64,000 nucleotides of DNA. It comes from Siphonodentalium dalli (lineage: Eukaryota > Mollusca > Scaphopoda > Gadilida > Siphonodentaliidae). The notes beneath the pieces are model-generated. The model was not told the DNA's origin. It did no database searches and saw nothing but the letters and a program-made list of their open reading frames with translations. Positions 46,601 to 61,600 of the stretch are shown here, piece by piece (positions within the stretch are counted from its first letter, which is position 1; every line of letters begins with the position of its first letter). Location of the stretch: NCBI GenBank assembly GCA_032622095.1, contig CP136063.1, positions 278,561,426 through 278,625,425 of the forward strand, written 5' to 3'. A program made the position numbers and the translations under genes.

Positions 46601-49600
46601 TAGGTATGTAATAGGTAAATGCATTCTCTTATAAAATAATAGATAATATTTTTTTTTAATCTTTTGAACCATTTCTTTCAATGAAACATATTAACTCATT
46701 TGTAGACATTGAAAAGTTTTCACTGTTTTTTCTTATCTATATATATATATATATAAAAGAGTAGGATATGTCTGTCCATCTGTCTGTCTGTTCAGATTTT
46801 TCTCTTAGACCCTCTAGACCGACTTCAACGAAATTTGGTGTGGTGGCTCGCGGTACCCTGGCGGAGGATACAATAGCGTTTATTTTTCAAAATTTTGATT
46901 AAAAAAAATTTAATTAAATAAATAAAAAAACACACAAATTAAAATAAGCTCACTGTGGGCCTATTTCACAATCAAACAAATTTGGATATAGGTTCAATAT
47001 CAATCTATTTGCAGACTAGATTTATGCTCTTTATAAACTGTGTTTTCACTGTGGCCCATGCCATCTGGGACAACAGAATAATGGGTATAAGTCCACTATG
47101 GACTTGGCTTGTTTCGGAATCAAGGAAGTAGAATATATGAACCTATGTGAATATTTAGGTCCAAATGCGAAGCGCCTTACTGGAGCCGCAGGCTCCTAAT
47201 GCACAAAGGGGCCTGTCAAAGGGGCCACAGGCCCCTTTGTGCAGGTGTGCAGCAGGCCCCTCTGATGCTGAATAAAGGCTCCCGAAGGGAGCCTGTTTCA
47301 GCTTGTTTGTAATTTGAAGAATATTTTGCGTAGCATAAAAATCTTCCGAATTGTGCATTCAAGTTGAGGTTGGTTTGCAACTTCCAACCATATATATTTT
47401 TCCCATTATCAATCTTAATTCTAAACTTTTGCTTTACAGTTATCCAATGATTACCCTGTGATAGATCACACATTCGATGCTGTTGTTGTTGGTGCTGGAG
47501 GAGCTGGTTTAAGAGCAGCTTTCGGATTGGCTAATGAGGGATACAAAACAGCATGCGTCACAAAATTATTTCCAACGAGATCTCACACAGTAGCTGCACA
47601 GGTATAACCAGTTCATCAGTGTTCGCGCTGGACCAAAAAATCTTTTAGCCAAAAGTTTAGCCAAATGAAAAATTTTATTAGCCAAATGAAAAAAACTTTA
47701 GCCAAATGTGTTTTGGTCAAATTAAAAAAGAAATTTGGCCAAATTAAATCTTCGTTTTCTGGGCGGTTCACAATTAATGACTAAAATTGTTGTTTAAACT
47801 TGATTTGTTATACTCAGAATAAAAACATAATTAAAACAACACAGAAACAACTTTAAAACAATATTATACGAACATATGTATGCCTCATATCACACAGGCA
47901 GATTAAATCCTAAAACATTAATAGGCCTATATAATACGGCTGAATTTTACATCGGACCATACGCAGAAAGCCCGTTGAAACATTCTATATAATTATAATC
48001 ACATAAATCCGCTAAACTAATTGCTTATTATAGTAAGGTGTTGTTAACTGTTGACTCTGACACACATTATAAGCGCCGATTGATACGCGCGCAACAGTTT
48101 GTCTCAAATAAATTGTTATCAAAACACAGGTTTGTGGCCGCGGACATAAGCCGATTAAGTGTGATGTAATTTATCCATGAACTTGACAAATGGAGGTTCT
48201 ATCACCATTCGACGCGGAAATGGGACCTTAATTAAACAGACAAGTTTAATTTACGTGGGACACGAAAAAAGCGAATTTATTGTCGGCAGTTTGAGGGTTA
48301 ATTAATCCCAAAATACACGGAACTCCTTTACGATATTCCGATAGGACTATGTTTACTCTAGTGCTGCTGACAACTCTCTTCAAAGCATACATGCTTAGCA
48401 TTATTTACAAGGTCGTTGTCATCGTCAGCGTATAAAAAAAAAATCCGCATATTATTTGGACACTACAAAAACACTCTTTAAAACAACAGTGTCACCACTA
48501 AGTATTCACCTAGCAATTGCGCTCACTGACAACAACTCTCTTCAAAGCATATATATAAATAAAAATACTGATCAGATGTCAAACAGTTGTTTAATATTCC
48601 CTTTGTACAGCCGCCACAATCCAATCAACGCCACCGTTACCGAACGATAAGTACGAAAATAACGAAATACTTTCGTCACCTAACTTCATCTTGAATGTCG
48701 ATCTATTGAGCGCTTTTATCAATTTGCTTCTGACTCCATGCTTTCCGTCTCCATTTGGGGTAAAAAAAGTTTAGCCAAATGAAATTTTTATTAGCCAAAT
48801 TCGAAAAAGATTAGCCATTGGCTAATTTGGCTGCAGACAGCGCGAACACTGCAGTTCATGCAAACCTGTTGTCTATAACTCATTATTGTTCTGGATGTTT
48901 TGTATAGGTATCTAGCTGGATAAGATATCATTGTCATATTTCTTATGAGGTGTCCAGAAGTATATTGTTAAGACACATAGGATTTTATCTCAGTATTGTT
49001 TGAGGTATATTTTACATATTTCTCCTTGAAGTTTTGAAGAAATTTCTTCTTATTTTTGTTTTTATTATATAAACCCAAATGTTTACAGTATAAAGCAAAA
49101 TTAATTTAAATTTTTGAATCAAAATTAATATTCGATTGTAATGCTTAGTTGAAACAAATAATTTTTTGCTGTTCAGGGAGGCATCAATGCTGCTTTGGGT
49201 AATATGGAAGAAGATGATTGGAGATATCACTTCTACGACACAGTGAAGGGATCAGATTGGCTAGGAGACCAAGATGCTATCCAATACATGTGTGAAGAGG
49301 CTCCGAAGTCTGTAATTGAGGTACATGTATAATAGGGACTATAGCACACTACTTGATTGCATGTACATTTTCTTTGTTCTAAACTATTATCAGAAATTTA
49401 TATTTTATTTCTTTATAGTATGATAATTTGATAAAATGTGTAACCCAATAGAATTGTTTTTGCAAAGAGATAAAATTAGTATTTTCTCCTAACATATTAT
49501 AATTACGTCACATCAAATAAGGAAATTAAATACTAATATTGTCACTCGTACATTGTAGATTGTGAGTAGCGTCACTAAATTCACCCTCTGGGGGACCTCA

Positions 49601-52600
49601 TTCTGCAAATGATAGACACACTTATTTTCAGGCTTGGGTTAATCTATTTTTAATGTTATTTACAGCTTGAGAACTATGGTATGCCATTTAGCAGACTGGA
49701 GAATGGTAATATTTATCAGAGAGCTTTTGGTGGACAAAGTTTGAAATATGGTAAAGGAGGACAGGCTCATCGATGCTGTGCGGTAGCTGACAGAACCGGC
49801 CATTCCTTACTGCATACATTGTATGGAAGGGTATGTTGTTAGTGTTAAGATCCTGCGAACATTTGAGATTTGCTTCATTGTGCAATCATGCGAAAGGTTC
49901 AAATCGATACAAAATGATCGTTACGATTAAATAAATTTTCAAAATCTCCCTCACTAGAGATTCTTGCGATTTTCTCTAATATACAGCCTTCGAAATTAGG
50001 AAAATGATCCCGTGGTAAATTTAATGCTGTGGCATGTTAGATTCCAGTTGATGCCACATCATTTTCCACGGCATTCCTTATTGCGTAGCTAATTTCAAGG
50101 ATTGAATATATAAACAATAATGTCAGTAAAACATTGATTGTATCTTGTTTAACAGAAGGGTGATAACCCCATATGTACTGTGTGTATTGTATCAGGGTTT
50201 CCGCCAGGCCGGCTGCGGGTCCGTCCCACGGACCCATTCCCCTCGCAGATGATCTTTTTGATTCATACATGTACCAAAATTCAGTAGCAATATGTCATAA
50301 AAAATCCGGCTGCAACGGGAGTTCGGGGGGTTGAACAGAATACTGGTGAAAAAACGGTTTAATTGAGTACAGTACTTACCGGTACAGCGTAACCCTTTGA
50401 AATCAAAGCGCCAAAACTACAACGTAATGTTTGGTGTGCATTGAAATAACGACGTTATATACAGCGTAATAAATGTCGCGGTAACATCAAAGAATGTCGG
50501 ACTGCTGAGTACAGATATTACTTCACACGGGATTTCTGTGGTTGAAACTACTCACGCTCGGAGATCCCGTGCTATCGTACGATTACATAATTTGATCAAA
50601 GAATGCCGAATTGCTGAGTTAGGCAGAGTAGGGATCAACATACGCCAACAGGCGGTTCTCCTACCAAAGGAGGTATCTACCTCCGAGATCCTGTGCTATC
50701 GTACTGTTATAATACGGAACCTGTCCCAAATCAGTCTTTATAGCGGGAATTCATAGTGACAACACCATTTATTTGACCCATATAACATGCATGGAGGATA
50801 AACACAAAAAACATACCCCCACCCAATATGGAGATAAAGTCAAAGTACGGTCCATAATAGTTTCGTTGTCCCGCCTGGGTCCCCAACACAAACAACGGCT
50901 CACATGTTCCCATTTCCCGCCAAAACTCAATTATATTTTATAACACGTTGGCTAAAACTCTATAGCAGCGGTCGTCAGTAACTGTTGTTTGACTAATTAA
51001 TACAGACTATTGACAAGCTACGCGTTCCGAGTTTGAATGATTTCACTAACATTCGTATTTCGCCGCTATAAATGTCTCCTGCAGACAAACCCTGCAGTAT
51101 ATATGACGTCACAGCGCACACATAGTTTTACGATTGAAAGAATACATGGAAAAATCAGTTTCGTTTTCACGGAAGATACTTGAAATTCTAGGAAATACTT
51201 AATTCAATTCTCCCAGCTAGGTAGTATTGGATAGATGCTTTTTAGTGTTTAGTTTCATTATACCTGTCGGAATCTTATTGTAAGTTATAAATTTTTAAAC
51301 ACTGTAAGTTGTAGCTTGATATAGTCTCATTAGTCTTCAGACGCCAGTCTTACATGCGTAATTACATGATTAATTATCTGGATACCATCAACAGAATTAA
51401 TGCACCCACGGAAAATGATCGACTTGCGTAATATACGTAGCTTTGGATTGCTTTGTGTGACACTCAGGTGCAAGGAAATGGCTACTATTCAGTGTCAAAT
51501 AACAAAATTTTCGCCCGACAGGACGAACCATGGTCGTCCCGTCGCGTTATGTGTCTCCCCAATACGGACTCATTAATTTCCCCTTGGCGGAAACCCTGAT
51601 TGTATCAATCATTAGGGTAAATTTCATGATGGACGATGATAACCTCATATGTACTGTGTGTATTGTATCAATCATTAGGGTAAATTTCATGATGGACGAT
51701 GATAACCTCATATGTACTGTGTGTATTGTATCAATCATTAGGGGAAAATTCATGATAGACGATGATAACCTCATATGTACTGTGTGTATTGTATCAATCA
51801 TTAGGGGAAAATTCATGATAGACGATGATAACCTCATATGTACTGTGTGTATTGTATCAATCATTAGGGTAAATTTCATGATGGACGAGGTTTGTCGAAT
51901 TGGATAACATGTGGCTCAGTGAAAAATAACTGACAAACAATAGAGTTATCTCACCTGTTCTGTATTTGTCAATCCAGTTGGTTGATCCCTCACATGGAAT
52001 ATTTTGGATTACTTTCTTTGCACCCAAGTATGATGTTGAATGCTAAAGTTAAACATCCCTGTCTCTGCCAATCTCTATCAGAGCGCACCAGTCATAATTC
52101 CTTTCCTTAACTTAATTCCCGAAAATCTTTTCCTCTATAATATTCACAGTACCTCCTAGTCAGTCTAACAAAACTCAGACCATGTTTCATTTCAATCAAC
52201 CTACGGTCTGAGGACTCTCATGGTTAAAATTATTTCAAACGAGAGAAATCTAGTCAATACGCAGCTTGTATTCTGCATGTACAGTGAAGCAATTAACCTT
52301 GAGAGCATTTTATTGCACGGACATTTGGTTAGAAGAAGAGTGACAACTCTTAAATGTTTACATGACCTCGGGCGCACGTGTGTAGATCTATGTGTGTATC
52401 GCAAAATAAAACAAATTGTTAATTTTGCTGAACTTTCCATTACGGTGGTTGGATTCAATGTCAAATCTTGTCCCCAATTTGATTCGAGTTTCAGTTGGAT
52501 GAAAGAATTGCGATTCGCTGTAGCCTACTTATTGTAGAATTTTGATCTCTCTCATCAATATTTTTCAACCATCTAGCTAACTGAAACAAAATAATATTAA

Positions 52601-55600
52601 AGTACATTGTGTATGTTTCTTGTGTATAAAACTTGGGATTCTGGTAGGTACAATGTCAATCTGACCAGATTATACCGCACACTTTGTATGTTGTTAGTAA
52701 CACTAACTCAGTTTACAATTTTCACCACTTGGCAATATGTAAGCCTTGAAAGTTGAAACTAACTGTTGCAAATAATGGGGTTTTTTTTGTGTTATGAATG
52801 AGTTTTTTTGTATATAATTTCATGTTCTAAGTCACAAATATTATTTATTTTCTGTGTAGGAGGCAATGTACACAACCCCAATAAAAAGTTTTTATCGGGA
52901 GTTTACCTTAATTTTCTTCCATATTTAGTGATGTACCAGATAATTTTGTGTATAATTTTATTTCCAGTCTTTGAAATACGACTGCCATTATTTCATTGAG
53001 TACTTTGCTATGGATCTGCTGATGGAGGATGGTGTTTGTAAAGGAATTACTGCCCTTAGTCTGGAGGACGGAACGGTGCACAGAATGAAAGCCAAGAACA
53101 CTGTCATAGCTACAGGGTTAGAATTAGCATAACTATCTTAAATTAAGTGTCAACTTCTGTTCAGTGATGCAAAATAGTTGCAATATTTGCTGGGAGAAAG
53201 TTTATATTTGATGTTAGTTTCACTAAGAAAACACCTGAATTGAACAAATGATAACCTGCTTGAATTGTGCCGTCACACCTGTTTCCTCTATCTATATATA
53301 CTTTCGGGATTCCACATTATATCTTTCAATAGCTTGACAAAAATAACAAATAATTTGTTTGTACACGGTTTCATAATCCAAGTATTTTACATGCATTATA
53401 ACCAGTTTGTTCTGTACTGTCCTAAGTTATGCCTTGTACTTACTTGGTTCGACATTCAATTTAATTCCACATATTGGACCCAATTTGATATATTCAATAT
53501 TCAAAACCCTCACTGGGTTCCTTAACATTCCAATTTTATTATGTTTTTCATGTCACTCTTCTGATATATTGTATTTTATTTAGGCTGATTTATCCCTTCC
53601 TGACAATTTTGTTGTTAACTATTTTTCTCATTCCTTAACTCTTTCACTGCCACTCAGCATCACAGACGAATTCCCCACTGCCAAGCATACAATACATGTA
53701 CACAAGCATTATGGGTGTACTCTCAGGTGCCAAATAATAGTGTCAGCACGATAATTAATTTTGGAGCAAATTCCCAACGATCACTATTATTTGGAATTGA
53801 GACATTTTAAGCCTATATCCCCACACATCATTATTATTAATATTATTATTATTATTATTGAAAAGTTGCGCTCGTCTCATTTCTAATGTACAGCAGAATA
53901 AAACATGTCATGAAAGAACTACACATGTTGAAGTTTGAGTTCCGTGTCAAATACAGATGTGCCCTAATTGTTTTCAAGTCTCTGCATGGAGATACACCAT
54001 CTTACATTTCTGAAATGTTTACCAAACACAGCTCAGTTACTCGAAATGGCCGAAGTGGAGTTCAATTGTCTCATATACCAGATAAACTAAATGTGAACTA
54101 TGGAAAGTGCTCATTCCAAAATGTCTCAGTTTCTATTTGGAACAGCCTACCCGTTGATATGAGGAAGATTGACTCAGTATCATCTTTTAAAACAGCTCTT
54201 AAAACTCACCTGTTCAGAATGTGTTATTCGTTATAAGAGCACCATCTGTTATTTTAACTTTTTTTAGGATTATCCGTTATAGTTGGAAATTAATATTTAA
54301 CTTAATATTTTAATCAGGTCTTTTAATATACTGGATATTTTATTGTTAATTGTAGGTCCAATTTCAGTCATCTTTCCGAGTTATCTGCCATATATATCGG
54401 TGAAGCTTTTATTGCATTTTTATGTGTAAATATGCGCGATGTTATCTTGTTTGTGTATATTTGTATATGTAATTGCGCATTGAAACTAATTGCTGTAGAA
54501 TGCGTTTCTTAAATGAATATAATAATAATAATAATAATAATAATCACTATTATTAGGCCATCACGATTATTAGGCACCTGAGAGTATACCGTATGAGTAA
54601 TATAGTGTATCTCAAGTATCGCTTGGAATAATGTATTGAAACTTCATATGTGATTAGACATGCCATTGCATGTTCATAGCCACTCATGCCACCACCATAG
54701 AGGTCACGCGACCTTGGCAACCATCTTGGTTTACACACAAATGGCTATATTTGATGCATATTCATGCATATATATTGGTATATGTGGGTGCTATCAATGC
54801 AGAAATTTTTAATGTTCAATATTTATTTTTCACTTTACCTTCATTAGACGACATCTTTCAGGGAGGGATCCATATGGTACCCGGCCAAAAATTGCTATAT
54901 ATACCCACATTTTAATAGGTCATGTTACCGTGGTGATTACTATGAACTTTTGTGTGTGGTCACATATACCATGTACATACATGTATAGGTGCAGGTAATG
55001 CTGTAAAATTTCACGTCACATTAACTGGACGGCCATATTTACACCTCATGTACCTGTCCTGCTGGAAGCATGTACCGGATTCAACTCAAGTTGCTATCGG
55101 CAGTGGATGAGTAATTCAATTCGACTGTAGTCGCGATCAGCAGTGAAAGAGTTAATCTTAAAAGTACAGTGCAATGACCCATTATCATCCAGTCTTCTTT
55201 TTTTTTATCAAAATGTGCAACTTTTATTGTATAAGGCCAAAACAAAATATATGTGTGTTTGGGGTCTCCCTACCTACCCTATCTTAAAGGTGCCTACCCT
55301 AAACTTTTTATTGGGTCTCCAGTAGATTTACATTCCCTCTATGCCCAGATATTGAGTTTTTGTTAAGTAAAATTATCAAAATTAATATATTTTGACACTC
55401 TAGTAGATTATATACATAAACTTTACATTGATACACATTGAGTTTTATCATCCTAAGTATTTTGATATCAAAAACAATTTCAATGTCCTTAGTATTTCAG
55501 AAAAATTCAAAAATCTACCTACCTACCCTAATTCTCAGAGAGGGTGGGACCCCAAACACAGGTATAATTTTGTTTGGCCTAAGGTAGGATACTGCTTAAA

Positions 55601-58600
55601 TTTCTAGAACTGACCATGACCATTGATGTGAGCAAGAATAAAATATAAAAAATAAAATTTGTCCACCCGCCCAAATTTTTCTAAAAAAGTTGGATGAGAA
55701 TCTATTAATTTATTTATATGATCTGTATCTCATATTTTATTATATTGTTCCAGTGGTTATGGCCGGGCATATTTCTCCTGCACTTCTGCTCATACATGTA
55801 CTGGTGATGGAACTGCCATGTTCACCCGAGCCGGACTTGCCAATGAAGATATGGAATTTGTACAGTTCCATCCAACAGGTAGCACATTATATTAAATTTC
55901 CCCTACTGATGTAGCAGTTTATCCCACCCCTTACACATTGGTGGGGGAGGAAAGAGATAACAAAGTTTATCTCTCCCTCACACCTGACACACCACCACCC
56001 TGGTTACATCCCCACCACCCTACCATCTGAAGTTTTTATACGCCCGTATGAAAAAACGGTCGTATTATGTAAATGGGTTGTCCGTCCGTCCGTCGTCTGT
56101 CCATCCGCTTTTGGTTTCCGGATGATAACTTTAGATTGAATCAAGTGAACTGAACCAAATTTGGTATAATATTAGTTTACCACTCCAAAATACAGATCAA
56201 GTTCGAATATGGGTTTTGTCCGCATGATTTTGACTGAGCTATGCTCCTTTTTCGACTTAGATTTTACCTGATATGCGGTTTCCAGATGATAACTTTCGAT
56301 TGAATCGAGTGAACTGAACCAAATTTGGTATACAGATCAAGTTCAAATATGGGTTCTGTCTACATGCCCCACTCTACTCCAGAAACGGGCGTATTATGCC
56401 ACGCCCCGACGGCGTGCTCTTGTTACCTTATCATCTAATGCCTGGTTACTCTCATAGTTGTGATCACTATTGCTATGTGACTCAGAAAAGATTGCAGTTA
56501 TGATTCCACCACTGAGTTTTTTACCCTGTGCCAATGCATTCTCTTATATATGCGAGTCGACCACAGGTCGCCTCGCATATATAAGAGAATGCATTGGCCT
56601 AACAATTTTTTATCATTTTTTTTAAATAAATGTTTCTTACAATTTTTAGGACATAAAATAAAAAACATCCATTACCCTGCAGGGAGCCCCACACATATAT
56701 AGAAGCATATAGAAGAGTGTCGTCTGCTCATGTTTGTCTGGGGCTCTGTATGGGTGAAATTATAATATTGTTAAAGAATACAAGAACAAATTATTAAAAT
56801 TGTAAAAAATTGTTAGGCCAATGCTTTCTCTTATATATGTGAGGCGACCTATGGTCGACTCGCATATATAAGAGAATGCATTGGCACAGGATAAAAAAAA
56901 TCCCGACTGGATTTGATATGGCGGGTCACATATATCATTTTTATTGTGCTGTTGCCAATTTGGATATAAAATTTTGAAAATATCTAGAGATTAATTGCCT
57001 CGTGTGCCCATCTGAACATTCCAGCTAAGTTTTATACACACTTTTATTCCACATCCGTTGACGTCAGGCACATGTACTAAATGGATTCCCAGACGTTTAA
57101 TACATATTGGTGTACACCACAAGCGGAAAACAAGCCGAAACTTCTTAGAGTTGACGTTGTTGTCCAGAGTGATGGCATACATAATGTCAATGACCTGCTT
57201 CAGGTGATGTGCAGATAATTATCGGTTTTTCACCTGAGTTAAATCACAATAAAGGTAGATATAGTATCAATGGTAGTCACAGTCAATAAATTAAACTTAT
57301 CCAACACAAGGGTGTGGAATAAATACAGAACACAACTAGCATCATAATTGAGAATCTTTTTTCAAACTCTTTTCACACAGCGCATAGTGACATTTCACTC
57401 AAGCTCTGCTTTCCTGATATATATTCTTATTGCTGTCCGCAACTCATTTGATAAAGGATTTTTGATTAAGATGCGCATTGTGTTCTGTCTATTTATAACA
57501 TCTATGTAGCTAGATACCAGCGTTAGTTCTACGGGTGTAGGAGATTCATCATGTGAATTGATCATCAATTGAATATTGCGTTTTTTTTCTCAAACAGGTA
57601 TTTATGGTGCTGGGTGCCTAATAACAGAAGGTAGTCGTGGTGAGGGTGGTTATTTAATTAACAGTGAGGGTGAGAGGTTTATGGAGAGATATGCCCCCAC
57701 AGCCAAAGATTTAGCTTCCAGAGATGTTGTCTCAAGATCTGAAACGATGGAGATTCGTGAAGGCAGGTGAGTCAAATCATCTTAGCTTCATATCTTAACC
57801 CTTTCATGCTGGGAGCTGCACTGGCGCAGCATTAAAGATCCTGTGCTAGTGCATTCTCTTATATATGCAAGTCTCCCATACGGAGCCTCGCATATATAAC
57901 AGAATGCACTGGCTTACAAGGTCTGGAGGTGAATATAGTTAGGCCAATGTATTCTCTTTTAGGCCAAAAAAAAAAAGTGTTTTGGTTCTCGGGCAATTTT
58001 TTTTTCAAATCAATGAGGGAGGGAGGGTTTTATTTTTATTTTTTATTTTTTTCTGCGCATAGTAAGCATGGACAAAGATACCTTCCTCTGTCTAGTAATA
58101 ACCAGAAAGGTAGAGGGAACTGTTATGCATATAAACTCATTTAGTCTTATATAAAAATGACATTGTACTACCAGTGTATGACTGGGATTACCTAACAATA
58201 TATAATGCCCCTGACATTAACTACTGTTATTGTTGTCTAAAAACTGATAACTCCCCATTCTAATATGTGATCCTGAATTTAGTCCTGTGCCTTTCAATTG
58301 TATAAAGTTACAATTAGTGTAAGTTGTTCACAATGACTAATTGTAAGAAGAGCATGAGGATCAGCTAATCATTTTCTTAATTGTAGTCATCTACTTTATG
58401 TTGTAAGCCTGCAATTCACTTTTTGATACATTACATGTTAGAGCTCAATGCACACTAATATTCAACACATATCTGCTATGGACATGTTGATTAAATCCCC
58501 AAAAAAAATTTTTTTTTTTTTTTTTTTTTCAAATATTTTTTTTCGTAAGTTTTTTTGTCGTAACATCGGGCATTGCAATAAAAAGGCCTAATGCGGCCCT

Positions 58601-61600
58601 TTTTATTCAATGCGGCGGTGCCTGAGAACCAAAACCTTTTTTTTTTTGGCCTTATAAGTGAGGCTCCTTATGGGAGACTCGCTTATATATGTGAATGCAT
58701 TGTCACAAGGTTTTCGCAAAGTTTCAGGAAGCTCCAGTCATAGAAGGGTTAAATAGTTGACATCTTTTTGTCTCAGGCCAGACAATTTGGCATGTCGTTT
58801 TAATTTTATGATAGCAAGAAATGCGGTGACCTATATAATGTTCTCTAGGTAACGAAATATTTTTAGGCAAGTTTTTATAAAAACTCGACTATTGGTATGG
58901 AGAGGGACTGTTGGTGGGTGGGCGGGCGGGTGGCAATGTACCTGTATAACATAGTCATTTATGGATGGATTTTTTGTTTGTGAGTTAATTGTCATGTGCG
59001 ACAGCTGTTCACAGAAAATCAGGTCTGCCCGTACTTTCTAACCAGGGTCATGCCACTTGTTTCTATTTATAGAAATTTAATGTCCGTTAGAGTGATAACT
59101 TGAATAAAGTTTGAGTTTGTAAACCAGGTTTGTCTGATTAATTTTTACCTGAGTTACGTCCCTTAGTTCGTCTTTTTTTGATCAATTTAAGGAAATTTTA
59201 GGACATTAGAGCGTTAACTTGAACAAACATCAACCAATTTGGTATATGGATCTTTTACAACAATATCATGAACGCGTTCGAAACCAGATTTGTCCTTTTT
59301 ACCCCAGTCACGGCTCTTAGTTTGTCTATTTTTAGCAATTTTATGACTGTTAGTGCAAAAAATTTAGCAAATGTCAACCGAATACATTCATATTTGATAT
59401 GTGCACCTTTCACAATATCACGATCGAGTTCGAAAAGCACGTTGTCCGATTTATTTTACCTGAGTTACGGCCCGTAGTTTGTCTATTTTTAGCAGTTTTA
59501 TCATCGTTAGTTCAAAACTTGAACAAATATCAACTGAATACATTCATATTCATAAATTATTCTTTCCCAACAATATCTTGATCCTTAGTTCTGAGTTTTG
59601 GTTCTTTAGTTTGTCTATATTTAGTGATTTCCGATCGAACAGATTCACTCTCATGGGCCAAAAAACTGGACCAGAGCCATCTTTGATGTTCAACCCTTGT
59701 TTTATCTGGCCTAATAATTTGTTATTTGTACCCAAATAGAATTTATTTGGGGGTGGGGTTGGGTACTATAGAAAGCTGTGCATCAGTCAGTGTGTGTGGG
59801 CATACGTTGTCTGTCCCAAATGGTTTCCAGATGATAATTTCAGCATATGAAATTAATAAAAAAAATTAAATGTGTTATATATAGAATACACGCATAGTGT
59901 TTCTGAATAACAAATTTAAACCCGAGTGGGATTGGTGATTTACCCCCGAGCTTATCGAGTGATGTAAATCGTCAATCTCATGAGTGGTTCAAATTCGTTA
60001 TTCAGAAACACTTTACCGTGATTCCTTCTTGTTAGGTTTTTTACCCCACTTCAAACAATAAAACCAGAATGATTGTAATAACGAAAAAGATTTCACCCAT
60101 TTTGAACCTCACCACTGATCGATAATTAATGGGGAGTAGTTCGTGTAGTAATACCAAAGTAGCTGAAATGGCGAAAGACAATCTAAAATGGTTATCAATT
60201 ATCAAATTTAAATAATCAATCAATATTAATGCTAAGCAAATGTTTATTTCACATCAAAAGTCACATCCATCATCCTTTCATCAGTTTTGGAACTACTTTT
60301 GTCTCATACAAAATGTTTGGAACAACTGGGTTAAACAATCTGCGTATGTTTTATAGCCCGAACAAGCGATGAAGCTTAATCGCTAAAAAACAACTTGCAC
60401 CAGCTTCGATCTATACAGGTCACGGAAGGTCACACGCAAGTGACACAATGTAGTCCCTACTGTAGGACTAAAGCTTTGCCATTCAAAATTAATGGGGGAA
60501 ATTTAAACTTACAGTGACGGCGTTTAATCATACAAAAGTGTCGTTTAATTATAAAGTCCTGATTGAACTACAAATTTAACTAGCTACCATTAATACTATA
60601 GAAACATAGCAGATCGTGGTATAAATGAGCATACTGGCTAGTGAAACAGGCAAGTGTTGAATATTGGGGAAGTTCACTCATTTCACCAAAGGTTATTTAT
60701 GACCTTTGTTAACTGAAATTTAATGATGTTGGTTTCTGGATAATACAATTAATTATGACTATCCGATTGTTATCAGTTTTAGAATATGGATTACTCACAT
60801 TAACCCTTTCATGACTGTAGCTTCCTGAAATTTTGCAAAAACCATGTGCCAATGCATTCTCTTATATATGAGTCGCCCTATTATATATGCGAGTCACCAA
60901 TAGGGTGCCTCGCATTTATAAGGGAATGCATTGGCCCATCAATATTTACCTTGATCTTGTAAGCCAGTGTATTCTATTATATATGCGAGGCTCCCTATGA
61001 GAGAATCACATATATAAGAAAATGCACTGGCACAGGGTTTTTATTGCTGCACTAGCATAACTCCCGTCATGAAAGGGTTAAATTACAGATCACATTTAAA
61101 TTGTTCCAAAGAGTTTTGTGTCAGTTATGTGCTCTTTTGAATTGATAAATTATTTATTTTTAATTATTGCTTCTGAGTTTGGTAACTGTTCTAATAACAT
61201 GAAAATACATGTCTGTCAGAGTTCCAATAAATTTTGTCATTACGTTAATTTTCAGGGGTTGTGGACCATTAAAAGACCACATCCACTTACAACTCACCCA
61301 CTTGCCACCAGATGTTCTAAAGACAAGGCTTCCCGGTATCTCTGAGACTGCCATGATATTTGCTGGAGTGGATGTCACCAAGGAGCCAATTCCTGTGTTA
61401 CCGACAGTACATTATAACATGGGTGGAGTACCCACAAACTACAAGGGTCAGGTTAGTTATTTGTATATTTTAATCTCAGCAAGGCAGGCATCTTTACTTA
61501 ACCCTTTACCCAACAGAATGGCCCTGTGCCAATGCATTCTCTTATATATGCGAGTCGACCATAGGTCGCCTCGCATATATAAGAGAATGCATTGGCTTAA

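Noticed and set aside
47155-47300. Hairpins with U-rich surroundings as bacterial terminators
   Set aside because: They lie in an intron of a nuclear gene; rho-independent termination does not apply.
51601-51887. Regularly spaced repeats as a CRISPR array
   Set aside because: Units abut with no unique spacers, and the DNA is from an animal. The same holds for the arrays at 9935, 11222 and 30331.
51530-51907. 125-codon plus-strand and 110-codon minus-strand open frames
   Set aside because: Both are by-products of a 63-base satellite whose period is divisible by three.
52220-52537. 105-codon frame in SDHA intron 5
   Set aside because: No motif seen; an 87-codon frame on the other strand over the same bases is equally open.
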